From [Phialemoniopsis] sp. UDSM-2020 (taxonomy: Eukaryota > Ascomycota > Sordariomycetes > Thyridiales > Thyridiaceae), in the NCBI GenBank assembly GCA_018873225.1, contig JAEILZ010000007.1, positions 1,488,001 through 1,552,000 on the forward strand: DNA of 64,000 nt, read 5' to 3'. The position numbers and the translations under genes were made by a program. Within the stretch, counting starts at the first letter, position 1. Every line of letters begins with the position of its first letter. The notes beneath the pieces were generated by a model. That model was not told where the DNA came from, did not search any database, and saw nothing but the letters and a program-made list of their open reading frames with translations. Of the stretch, positions 1 through 9,005 are shown one piece after another.

Positions 1-1416
1 TTTTCAATAAGAGGTATCAAATACACTAGGTTGACAAGAAAAAAGAGTCCTACCAGATCTTGAGGGTAAGCACAAATGCCAATCGTCTTGAGACTGAGCC
101 ATGGAAGCAGAGTGCCCCGCGGGAGTGGAACGTCGTCGTGGCACAATTCCCGGCTATTGACCCCGCGTCGTTGATGATAAACGAGCCGTTGAAGCGTGGG
201 ATGACAGAACACAAGAATTTGTCCTAGATAGCCGACAGGTTCCGGCGAGGTACCGTAGAAAAACTCCTCAAGTCCAGTGAAGCTCTCCAAGAAGTCTTCG
301 ACCACTCTTCTCTCACGGGCACAGATAGCATACTTGGATTCTTGGATGGTCAGAGACTTGAGCAGCGTTGTATTTGTACGGTTGGCCTGTGTCCAAAGCT
401 TGAATAGTGTGTACCAGTTGCGACAATTGCGTAGCCGAAGAGACTCGAGTGAGTGGAAATCGATGACACCGAAGAGCTCGCGCGGGATTCGACAGTATGC
501 TGATGAGAAGGATAGACATTTCAAGGCAGGGTATGAGGCGGCACCCCCTTTGTCAATCTTGAATACTTTGGCCCCCAGCTCGTAGTCATCTTGATCAACC
601 CCAAAGCCAGAATGGGGAATTTGGTCAAAGTCCAGATCGAGCTGCTGGATCTGCGGAGCTATTCTCTGCAAAGTGAGGGCGAGGGCCTTGACAGTGTGCT
701 TTCCCCACGATCCAGCCCATGAGAGAACCTTGAGAAGCGGAAATTCTGTCAGACTGGGTGCATACTCTCGAGTTTGACTCTTGGGACAACGAGCATCCCC
801 AACTACTTTGATGGCTTCCAGCCCGCGCTGGGTGGTGGGAAAGTAACCCTCTGGTCCCATCAGGGATCGCGGCATACAAGCTCCTACATACCAGCTGAAT
901 ATAGGTTAAGACAAGGGTCAAACTTGGCAAAAGACCACAGTGTGCGCGCTTACTCGAGTGTCTTGATGGAGTCGACCTCAAAGCTATCGAGGACCATTCG
1001 CAAATCTATGCCGAGAGTGATGATCGACGGCCCAATGCCCGCGACACTATCGCTCCCTAGATGAGGGCATCGTGCATCTCTCGTTCGGTTATTGGTGAAG
1101 AAGTCAGACTCAATTCGAAGATGACGGGTGTGTTTAAGACGTCTCCTGCTTCCAGCGTGGAGGAACCCAAAAACGGTAGTGCTTGCGACATCGTCATCTC
1201 TCGCCCGGATACACACCGTCTCGTAGAGGTAGGGGCATGTCTCCCTGTACATCGCTCTGCATGTCATAGAGAGATTGATCAGATCGCGGGGTTTGGTCAA
1301 CTTCCTATGGTTAGAATGAGATGAACCTGTAATCCCTAGTCTAGGATGGTACTAACGCTCCTGATGATGCTGCGCCGCAGACCGTAAGGCAGAGCAAAAA
1401 GGCTCTTCGAACCCAT
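1..1416 (-). CDS. F-box / leucine-rich-repeat-like protein, 3' end cut by window edge
   Basis: Three exons read leftwards. Exon 1 starts at the ATG at 1416-1414 (MGSKSLFALPYGLRRS) and ends at 1357. A 56-nt intron with a CTAAC branch leads to exon 2 (1300-954), which completes the F-box (LTKPRDLINLSMTCRAMYR). A 59-nt intron (953-895) leads to exon 3, which stays open to base 1. Exon 3 has loosely spaced leucine-rich stretches (YPALKCLSFSS, HSLESLRLRN) as in fungal F-box/LRR proteins. Such proteins hand substrates to the SCF ubiquitin ligase through Skp1; the substrate cannot be predicted. The acceptor of intron 1 (GAAG) is weak, so the first junction is the least certain part. The C-terminus lies outside the window. 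Confidence 0.72.
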
Positions 1417-2035
1417 TTTCGCTCTGGCGGGGGTGACGATGGACGGGTTCAGATGTTTGCTGTGCACAGGTGATGGGGTCTGAGAAAGTTTTGGTTGAAA
1501 AGGTTGTGAGAGATGGGATTGGGGCCTGAGGTGCAGTGAAGGAAGTTTCTGTTTGCGTGGGATACCTAGTGATCATATGGAAGCACCGACTGACTTAATG
1601 TCGTATGGATTATGTCACCACACACGAGGTGAAAAACCAAGCAAGGACGCAACATCCTTATGTGTTCCTTCCTGGCAGACATATCAAAAGTGGATCTGGA
1701 TCGGAGGTTTGGATCATTTTGTGTCCGCACTCCCAGGACCAGTCAGTAATCCAAGGGCCCCAGGCTTTCTAAATACCCAAGCCTGAGCAAGATTTCCCTA
1801 CTTGATAAAAGGATTCCCAGCTCCTGATCAAGCCCAGCAGAAGGAGTGACTGATGCAGCCGCCGTTACAGTTATCCCGGCCTAGGTAGAGTGAAGTTGGC
1901 GGTGCCCCACATGGTTTCCCGATGCGGAACAGGCAACTCTCTGATTGGGCGTCCTTTGCTCGTACTGATCAACGAAACACCTCTACAAGGCCTAGCCCTT
2001 CTAGACTTCTTCTCAAACGCGATTCTGATCAGTAT
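1417..2035. other. Intergenic region, divergent promoters
   Basis: No supportable gene. It lies between the divergent F-box gene and the first zinc-knuckle gene. A CCAAT-type box (CTGATTGGGCG) lies near 1941-1951, upstream of the shared element at 2036. Confidence 0.5.
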
Positions 2036-2059
2036 TTGACAACTCAGTTTTTCGTCAAA
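2036..2059 (+). promoter_or_regulatory. Inverted-repeat element TTGAC-N13-GTCAA upstream of zinc-knuckle gene 1
   Basis: The sequence opens TTGACAACTCAG, then a T run, then CGTCAAA. The same arrangement is found at 6751-6774 before the paralogous gene. The 5-nt arms TTGAC/GTCAA are exact inverted repeats with a 13-nt spacer. It lies about 30 bp before the ATG at 2089, so it is either a core-promoter/5'-UTR element or an operator. Function is inferred only from its conservation between the two paralogues. Confidence 0.45.
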
Positions 2060-2088
2060 TCCCAGACAGTACCCAGAGACATCCGGCT

Positions 2089-3156
2089 ATGATGGAGGGA
2101 GACCAGAGATCCGCAAACGCTGCACCGCAGCAGCCACAACAGCCACGACAAGAGGGTAGCGGCGCACAGAGACAGGATGGCGATCGGAAGCGACGGGCCG
2201 GAGCGGAGCCCGAGGGACATGAGCAGGCATTTGCTCAACGCTGGGAACGGGCCCAAGCGGCTTTGGAAGAGATGGCCGAGAACTTCCCTGGTCCCATTGA
2301 TCTACCCGGTCGAAATCAAGGTCAACTTGAGCCTCAACAAGTCGTTTCGAACCGCAATGGCAGGGGAGACGGAGACAAGACCAACTTCGGCGAGTACTTC
2401 ACCACGTACGGCAGTTACTGTATAAAGTTCGATCGCAATGCCGCCGGCACAGCGGCGATGCACCTCACCGAGACCTGTGTCGAGGTTGTAAAGCAGGATC
2501 GAGTAGCAACAATCAGTGTGAATCTACAGCACCGAGATGTTGAGAAGTTCCGCCGCAACAGGCAGATCGAAGTGATCCCCAAGGAGGAGATGGTCCAGGA
2601 GCTCCCTTGGCCGCCGCTCATGCCCACAAGGTGCGAAAACCCTGCGTGCCCTGAGAACAAGCGAAGCACGCACACCCTGGCAGACTGCGCCGGACCGCCG
2701 CTTCGAGAGGGGGACATGCCAGGTTGCTTCATGTGCGAAACTACGCAGCACTATTTCGACAACTGTCCATTCCGGGAGAAGTGGAGCATGGATCAGATCT
2801 GGCGAAACATGGTCGCTAGAAGGGCTTTGCTGCCGCCCTTCAGAACACGAATCGATTGGGCAGAGATCGCGGCAAGATACGCGGCTGTACCGGACCAAAT
2901 CCTCCCTCTTACGAAGTCATTTGTGAGGCAGTATTACGTTCCGGCAAGGCCCTGGACACGGTACATCTACGGGACCAAGGATAAGAGCTTCCTAGCCGTG
3001 GATGCAAGGACACAAAACATCCAGAAGTTGTGGCAGAGTTGTGAAGACAGGCAGGACTTGTGGAACGAGACTTATGAAGGTCTACCTTTACTACAGAGAT
3101 TTCCGGATCTCGACTGGGAACAGATCCTCGCCGTGGATCCTCGCGTTCGACTCTAG
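2089..3156 (+). CDS. Tandem zinc-knuckle protein, paralogue 1
   Basis: Single exon, 355 residues, starting at the tandem ATG ATG at 2089. The N-terminus is Gln/Arg-rich and polar. The core holds two knuckles: a variant C-x4-C-x7-H-x4-C (about residues 183-201, ending HTLADC) and a canonical C-x2-C-x4-H-x4-C (about 216-229, CFMCETTQHYFDNC). A conserved block containing LPPFRTRIDW follows. The paralogue at 6818 shares both knuckles, the LPPFRTRIDW block and the PARPW segment downstream. CCHC knuckles usually bind single-stranded RNA or DNA, or mediate protein contacts. Together with the degenerate helicase next door this suggests an RNA-related role, but that is inference. I do not recognise a named family. 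Confidence 0.8.
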   Translation: MMEGDQRSANAAPQQPQQPRQEGSGAQRQDGDRKRRAGAEPEGHEQAFAQRWERAQAALEEMAENFPGPIDLPGRNQGQLEPQQVVSNRNGRGDGDKTNFGEYFTTYGSYCIKFDRNAAGTAAMHLTETCVEVVKQDRVATISVNLQHRDVEKFRRNRQIEVIPKEEMVQELPWPPLMPTRCENPACPENKRSTHTLADCAGPPLREGDMPGCFMCETTQHYFDNCPFREKWSMDQIWRNMVARRALLPPFRTRIDWAEIAARYAAVPDQILPLTKSFVRQYYVPARPWTRYIYGTKDKSFLAVDARTQNIQKLWQSCEDRQDLWNETYEGLPLLQRFPDLDWEQILAVDPRVRL

Positions 3157-3940
3157 GGCGATGGGACTGGAGCCTGGACGATGGGCGTGTATTCGGCTGC
3201 AACAGAGCGCGGCATTGAGACGCAAACATGGTGTATGATGATCAACGGGACAGAGCATCGAAAGATGCGGAAAGACGAGTTTTGGTAACGTTAACAGGCC
3301 TGTCAGAGGAGGCCTGCAGGTGTTTTCCGACATATCGAGGGGGGAGGGTCGATGAAAGGAGGAAAACGAGCAAAATCCGGGTCGAGAGCTCGGACGAATA
3401 TCATCGTCATTATCAGTTGCCAAAGTCCTGGGTAATGCAGAGCATTTTAATCGTTCTCGAGCTTGGGGATGACATGTACTTTACTATTGTATTAATACAC
3501 AATTTGGTCCAGGCTTTGGTCGCGTGCCTTGGTGCGATTATTCTTTGTCTGATATGCCTGCAATCATGTCTGATTGCTTGATTTTAATGACTCTGGAGAG
3601 CTAGCATTGCTAAACAGGCTCATAGAATGGTGGGAATCATCTGCAATTCAAGTACTCGAGTCGGTACGTAAGATTTTGCAGCGTTCGGTGAACTACTTGA
3701 TCAGCCTAAGTGGTATTCCCTGAGGATATTATTTTATCTAGGGACGCGAAAACACCCACCTTCATCTCATCAAAACAGCTTCACTTTCATGTCTCTTCAC
3801 CTTTGCATCCCTCAATTTCTCAGTTTTTGCAGTCTCCCAAGAATTCCCCCCCAAACGCTACACCAACATCACCAAATTGGCGAGGATACCTCGCCTATAG
3901 AGGACCCTGACAGTAGAATTCGGGCGATTTCCGTCTCGTA
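3157..3940. other. Intergenic region
   Basis: Only weak open frames, none with convincing coding character. A pyrimidine-rich stretch from about 3760 to 3880 resembles a fungal promoter/5' leader for the gene at 3941. Confidence 0.4.
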
Positions 3941-6268
3941 ATGTCGGCAGCACGTTCGACACGGGCTCAAGCCCTTTGGGAGCCTGAGCTGATCAAGGAT
4001 ATACCGTTGGTTGGCCGCAATTCCGTCAGGCTGAGCGGAATACACTGCACTCGCGGCATCTTCTCGCGAGTCAAGCTTCTTGCAGAGATATTCCAAGTGG
4101 CGAATGCGGACAAGACTCATTCCATCCTTTATGTCGTCGGTTCGGAGGCAGAGATGGGTTACATGCAGTACGCCTGGCGCGACTCGCTTGAAGAGCCATT
4201 GAATGCGGCGATCTCGACAGGCTGGGAGACGAATGGCCAAGCACCGACGGATGTTGTGCGCATTATCACCTACGAAATGCTATTCGACGCCTTGAAAGCT
4301 GGAGGGGCTGGACTGGCCGCCGACCTTATCTTGCTCATGGAATTAGAGGGCGATCGAACAGTCTCTATGGAGATGTCGTTCAGTCTTCTACTCGAATGGG
4401 CTCGCAAAGCCAAGAACGAGCGCAAGCCGTCATTACATTTCGTCCTTGTGTCCAACTGCAGGGAGACAAAGGCATGGGCTAGCAAGATGGCTGAGACGCA
4501 CTTTGGCCTGAAATATGACACTGGTTCATTCACCTGCCCTCTTCCCCGCCTTGAAACCCAAGAGCTTCAGAACTCGACTCCAGTCTACATGGCAAGAAGA
4601 CTGTGGAACCTCTTGGGCCGAATTGCATTGTTAAAGGACGAAGGAAAAGGACTGGAAGTAGCATTGTCTTCGTACAGGACACAGAACGAGGAGCCAGATG
4701 CCAACGATACAAGGGACGGACAACCTCGGAGGAATGAAGAAGAGGTGACACCAGCAAGCGCGGAAGAACAAGTACCAGAGCGGCGGCCAAATGACCCTGC
4801 CATTGCACTTATCATGGGAGAGGACCAGTTCGATGATGTCGTGGATGCATTAGATGGTCTTGGCCTATTCAACCCCATCCGGGTCGAGATGCACCGGAAC
4901 TCGAAAGCCAAGCTCGTCTACCACAGCTGCACAAGCGGTGTGGGACTACGGATTCTGCATGTCGCCCCCGAGGCGGCCTTGGTTTGGTCCAAGGTCGCTG
5001 GTCTCGTACACGTAATCATTGGTCACCATCGGGATGGAGTAGTCTGGAACACCGCCCTGAAACAGCACATCCATGAAAAGATGCTCCTGTCGGAGGCAGA
5101 GCTCTGCAACATCAAAAGCATGGCGGAAGGCACCTCCTACACTGATCCCAACAACCAGAACGTAAGCTTTAGTATGAAAGTTCAGTATACTAGGGGCCCG
5201 GGACGTCTACACGATATTCCACAGCCTTCTCTGTCAAGGGCGCATCAGCTGCAGCATTTCGTATTCGAGATGGCGAGGGCTTGGCCGCATACACCACTCG
5301 CCGAGATGCCGGTACACGATCTTTCGTGCGTTGATGAGCTGGATGAAATACTACGACGGCTGCACGAGACTGGCTGTATCGAGAAGAGCACAGTTGCCGT
5401 GGTGGGAGACCGGGAGCAGACCGGATACACAGTGCCGGACACCTTGCGACGGGCTATTGATCGACCTCTACAGAAACTCCGCCAATTCCAGCCGGCACAT
5501 TTCCTCGCCCTCATGCCCCGCGACGCTTCTGTGACCATGAAACAAGTGATGGTACGAATGGCAGCCCTGATGCTGCTCCGACGCGGGCCGGCCGCCCTGG
5601 TCGAGTTCGACTGGGAGAAGTACACCCACACGGTACCGCCAAACCAAGTCTTCGAGATCCTCTTCCCGAAGACACCCGCCATGACCCATGCAACCCGGTC
5701 CATGCTATGGCTGTGCGTGGTGCTATTCGACGGCCTCGGACAGTCGAGTGATGGAGTTGCCGACCCTCTCGAGACAGAATGGCTGAATGGAGGGATCCGC
5801 GCGAATCCCCACGCCTACGCCCAAGCCCGAGAGGCTGTGCAGAAGTTTGAGCTCCGTGGCGGCCTGGGCGGCCTCCCTTACGAATATGGCGAACACGCAA
5901 GATTGACTGCAGGGGAGGTACTGACAATCGAGAAGTGTCTGGTGCGAGCCTACCTGTTCAACTTGGTGGAAGTGCACCCCAACTATAAGGCGTTTGACTA
6001 CGCGTCCGGGCAGGAACTCATTGTCACCAAGGCCCGCACACTGCAGAAGCTCTCGCCGAGCATCAACGGAGAGGTGCGCCTCGCGGTTCAGTTTGGCATC
6101 ACCAAAGGCGAGTTTGATGGAAAGGGGGCGATGCTTGTTGATGTCATTATCTTGGTATCGAGAGAGGCGGTTGAGCAGGTCGTTGATGATCTTAACGAAC
6201 TGAGGTGGAAGCGGGGCTACCGGGGTCCAAAGGCCACGCTCAAGGAGATTGTAGCTCCTAGCCACTGA
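3941..6268 (+). CDS. Degenerate DEAH-box helicase-like protein (probable pseudoenzyme)
   Basis: Single exon, 775 residues. The overall order follows DEAH/RHA helicases with the catalytic signatures eroded. RIITYEMLFDAL sits where motif Ic (YMTDGMLL type) belongs. LILLMELEGDRTVSMEMS replaces the DEAH box and its ERT extension. LHFVLVSNCRETKAWASKM sits at motif III (MSAT). LRILHVAPEAALVWSKVAGL sits at motif V (ATNIAETSLTI). SLSRAHQLQHF replaces the QRxGRxGR motif VI. The C-terminus (about residues 655-700, IEKCLVRAYLFNLVEV) resembles the ratchet/OB-fold tail. No Walker A GxGKT is visible, so ATP hydrolysis is unlikely. A disordered acidic insert of about 50 residues separates the two RecA-like halves. 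It is flanked by the two zinc-knuckle paralogues. The family assignment is by eye. Confidence 0.65.
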   Translation: MSAARSTRAQALWEPELIKDIPLVGRNSVRLSGIHCTRGIFSRVKLLAEIFQVANADKTHSILYVVGSEAEMGYMQYAWRDSLEEPLNAAISTGWETNGQAPTDVVRIITYEMLFDALKAGGAGLAADLILLMELEGDRTVSMEMSFSLLLEWARKAKNERKPSLHFVLVSNCRETKAWASKMAETHFGLKYDTGSFTCPLPRLETQELQNSTPVYMARRLWNLLGRIALLKDEGKGLEVALSSYRTQNEEPDANDTRDGQPRRNEEEVTPASAEEQVPERRPNDPAIALIMGEDQFDDVVDALDGLGLFNPIRVEMHRNSKAKLVYHSCTSGVGLRILHVAPEAALVWSKVAGLVHVIIGHHRDGVVWNTALKQHIHEKMLLSEAELCNIKSMAEGTSYTDPNNQNVSFSMKVQYTRGPGRLHDIPQPSLSRAHQLQHFVFEMARAWPHTPLAEMPVHDLSCVDELDEILRRLHETGCIEKSTVAVVGDREQTGYTVPDTLRRAIDRPLQKLRQFQPAHFLALMPRDASVTMKQVMVRMAALMLLRRGPAALVEFDWEKYTHTVPPNQVFEILFPKTPAMTHATRSMLWLCVVLFDGLGQSSDGVADPLETEWLNGGIRANPHAYAQAREAVQKFELRGGLGGLPYEYGEHARLTAGEVLTIEKCLVRAYLFNLVEVHPNYKAFDYASGQELIVTKARTLQKLSPSINGEVRLAVQFGITKGEFDGKGAMLVDVIILVSREAVEQVVDDLNELRWKRGYRGPKATLKEIVAPSH

Positions 6269-6750
6269 GACGTGGCTAGGTAGGGAAGTCTGTAAATGTC
6301 ATTGTCTTATGTACTTTACTGTATACCTTCTATGTCAAATAGATATGATCTAGCACCAGGTGCTTCGCGTTCAACTCCGCAATACATGGTGCAGACGCAG
6401 AAGCTGCCGGCTGTGCTCTGGAGCCTAGCCAGCTGACAGTGATAGGAACCTTGTCAAACTTCGGAAAACAATGATAGAAGTTGTGATGATGAAGGGTGGC
6501 ATAATTCAAACGTAGCAATCCAATCATTCCTCTGGCCTTGCTCACGGTGCTTACTATGGTGACTCGGAAGTGCATGTAATAGCTGTAAAAGAGGTGTTGT
6601 CGAACGCGGCTAAGGCCCCACATGCTGAATGCAGTAATCTGAGAATCGCATGCAATTTTCTGATTGGCCAGCCCTACGTGACCCACAAAACAACAGCACG
6701 TCCCTCCATTTCCCATTCTCCTCTCTCCAGACTGTTTTAGTCACTAATTA
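6269..6750. other. Intergenic region
   Basis: No gene supported. It contains a CCAAT-type box (TCTGATTGGCC, near 6659-6669), matching the arrangement upstream of the paralogue at 2089. Confidence 0.4.
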
Positions 6751-6774
6751 TTGACAACTCACATTTTTGTCAAA
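6751..6774 (+). promoter_or_regulatory. Second copy of the TTGAC-N13-GTCAA element
   Basis: Opens TTGACAACTCAC, then a T run, then GTCAAA. It matches 2036-2059 in sequence, arm length and spacer length. It ends 43 bp before the ATG at 6818. Confidence 0.45.
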
Positions 6775-6817
6775 GCAGAGTTTCCAAATCAGAACAGCAT
6801 CGCGAGCGCCAGTGGCC

Positions 6818-8533
6818 ATGGAGCGAGATCAGGCACAGCAACACGGCGCAGAAGCCCAGGACGTGGGCGCTGGTGTCCTGTCTCAGAATGTTGGTGCCGG
6901 AGGAGGAAATGGGCAGAGCAACGAGGTTCAAGATTCTGCCGCAGCTGTTGCTTCGGGACAGGGCAAGATCTGGAGACGTCCATCTGGGGATCAGCCGGCG
7001 GGAGATGAACAGACGGACAATGGGCGTCAACCGTGGCTCGGCCCGGTTTTTAGTTCTGGAAATTTGAAGGCGAAGACATATGGCCCCATCGGAATTATTC
7101 ATGATGGAAGCCTACGAGATCAGAAGCAGGGAACCCTGGTCATGGAGTGGAGAGCGGGCGCGGATGCTCAGGTTTCCGAGACGGACAACAACAAATTCGG
7201 CATTTTCCTGGCCAATTTTGTTACGAGCCGTATGAGAAATATGACGCCGAACCAGCACGCTACGCTCACCTTGAACGTGGGGGACTGGCCCGATTTCGGT
7301 ATGCGGAGCCGCAACCGAGGCATCCAGGAGGAACCGAGTCCGCCCGCGCCGTACCCGCCACCAAAGGCTACACGCTGCGCCAATTTCAACTGCAAGCAGC
7401 AGGACAGCCACACGCTGGCGGACTGTGCCGGACCGCCGTCGGCCTACGGCGACATGACGGGTTGTTTCATGTGCGAGGTTATGGAGCATCGCTTTGAGGA
7501 ATGCCCGTACAGGGAGCAGTGGTCGCTCGTCGACATGTTCGAGAACATGATCACCAGACGGGCGTCGTTACCGCCATTCAGGACGCGGATCGACTGGGTG
7601 GAGATCGCAGTGGCAGTTTTCGGGGATAATCTTGGCGAGAGAGCGTACCCCTTGCGGAAGTTCTTTGTCAAGCAGTTCTATCTCCCGGCCAGGCCTTGGA
7701 TGGGGTACAACTACCACACCAGGGACAAGCTTGGTATGCCCCTCGATCGGGGTACTATGGCCACCAATGCGCTGTTCGCGACCGTGACCAACACGCAGCA
7801 CAAGTGGAACGAGGCATTCAAGCGTCGTCCTCTAATCGTCCGATTTCCCGGTCTTATTCTCGACGAGATGATGAGCGCGGATCCTCGAGTGCACGAGCGA
7901 CAGGACAATGGAGGCGTGGCTGGCGGCAACGGAGCTGGTGGCAATGGCCCGCGCCTCTTTCGCTATCAAGCCGGAGGAAATGCGGCTCGAGGAAACGCAC
8001 CCGTGGCCAACCCGTTTGGTGGCATGGGGCGGTTTGGACAGCGAGCTGCAGGCAATGTACAGGGTGGAAATGCTGCCCCGGCCAACCCGGCTGCTGGCAA
8101 CGCAGCACCGGTCAACCAGGCTGCTGGCAACGCAGCACCGGTCAACCAGGCTGCTGGCAACACAGCACCGGTCGCCCCGGCTGGCGGCAACGGCACGGGA
8201 CTCTTTGGGCAGACAGCTGGTAACGCACCGGCGGCCAACACTGCTGGTGGAAACGCGCAAGCGGCCAGCACGGCTGGTGTAAATGCGCCGGGAACTAGCA
8301 CTGCTGGTCGGGGTTTGTTCGTGTTCGGAAATCAGGGTGGTGGAAACGAACACGGGTTCAACTTTGCGGCTTCGCTCGGTGCCACTACCGGTGCTGGAGG
8401 TCAATTGGGAGGTGGAGGATCCGGCTCCAATATCCGGGTGCCTCCAGGTCCGCTGGGTGCTGTTCCGACAAAGAAGTCTACACGCCGCGACAAGAATCGC
8501 GCTACTGAAAACCCCGGTTCTAACGGTATGTGA
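6818..8533 (+). CDS. Tandem zinc-knuckle protein, paralogue 2, with Gly/Asn/Ala repeat tail
   Basis: Single exon. The first true ATG in frame is at 6818 (MERDQAQQHG), giving 571 residues. The core matches the paralogue at 2089: knuckle C-x4-C-x5-H-x4-C ending HTLADC, then canonical CFMCEVMEHRFEEC, then LPPFRTRIDW. The last 200 residues or so are a low-complexity tail absent from paralogue 1. It has AAGNAAPVNQ repeats with scattered FG pairs (FGGMGRFGQ, GLFGQTAG), reminiscent of FG-nucleoporin or phase-separating sequences. The tail ends in a basic patch (KKSTRRDKNR). Nucleic-acid binding by the knuckles is family knowledge; the role of the tail is inference. The DNA repeat inside is listed separately. 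Confidence 0.78.
   Translation: MERDQAQQHGAEAQDVGAGVLSQNVGAGGGNGQSNEVQDSAAAVASGQGKIWRRPSGDQPAGDEQTDNGRQPWLGPVFSSGNLKAKTYGPIGIIHDGSLRDQKQGTLVMEWRAGADAQVSETDNNKFGIFLANFVTSRMRNMTPNQHATLTLNVGDWPDFGMRSRNRGIQEEPSPPAPYPPPKATRCANFNCKQQDSHTLADCAGPPSAYGDMTGCFMCEVMEHRFEECPYREQWSLVDMFENMITRRASLPPFRTRIDWVEIAVAVFGDNLGERAYPLRKFFVKQFYLPARPWMGYNYHTRDKLGMPLDRGTMATNALFATVTNTQHKWNEAFKRRPLIVRFPGLILDEMMSADPRVHERQDNGGVAGGNGAGGNGPRLFRYQAGGNAARGNAPVANPFGGMGRFGQRAAGNVQGGNAAPANPAAGNAAPVNQAAGNAAPVNQAAGNTAPVAPAGGNGTGLFGQTAGNAPAANTAGGNAQAASTAGVNAPGTSTAGRGLFVFGNQGGGNEHGFNFAASLGATTGAGGQLGGGGSGSNIRVPPGPLGAVPTKKSTRRDKNRATENPGSNGM
8091..8180 (+). repeat. Intragenic 30-bp minisatellite
   Basis: Two identical 30-bp units (8091-8120, 8121-8150) and a diverged third. 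They encode the AAGNAAPVNQ-type repeat in the tail of the zinc-knuckle protein and are a multiple of three, so copy-number change would keep frame. Confidence 0.85.
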
Positions 8534-8816
8534 GGGAATCGGCCTAGAAAAAAAGGTCGAGTGGTGCACTTGCTTGTCAGACTTCCGGTAGAGAATTGAA
8601 TCCACTGCGGTCTGGCTACATCTTCCATCTCCTGCGCGTGATAAGTGACTTGACGTATGTTCGTTGGAAAAGATAACCATGCAACTGTGACCCTGATCGC
8701 ATCCTGTAGCTGTACCCCTTTCTCGTGGTTTATCACTTTACCTCAAGCGGCGCTTCCAACCAGATCTCCAGCCATTCCATCCATCTCCGCAAACGCCCTG
8801 GTACAGTGGCAATGCT

Positions 8817-9005
8817 ATGGTTCGAAGCAGCCTCTTCATACTTTGTGGCGTTGTCCTTGTTGCTGCCACACTTACACTCGCTCGAAATTCTGGGACCACC
8901 CAAGATATAGATGAAGAGCCGAATGCAGAAAGCAAAGGGGATTGGGTTGATCAAGGCATCTTTAACGAGTGCTTGACAGCAGCATGCATCCTGTCGTACA
9001 AGTAA
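8817..9005 (+). CDS. Possible small secreted peptide
   Basis: An open frame of 62 codons. The first 22 residues look like a signal peptide (MVRSSLFILCGVVLVAATL, then a small-residue site). The mature part is acidic with two cysteines (ECLTAAC). No splice sites or homologue are recognised, and a longer frame covers the same bases on the other strand. It could be chance. Confidence 0.25.
   Translation: MVRSSLFILCGVVLVAATLTLARNSGTTQDIDEEPNAESKGDWVDQGIFNECLTAACILSYK

Noticed and set aside
2630..2770. Idea that the zinc-knuckle genes are retrotransposon gag remnants
   Set aside because: No protease, reverse transcriptase, integrase or long terminal repeats are present; the knuckle spacing of the first motif is unusual for gag, and the paralogues have shared promoter elements like ordinary genes.
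5245..5703. Long antisense frames within the helicase-like gene
   Set aside because: These are shadows created by codon bias of the 775-codon gene; none has a start context or domain.
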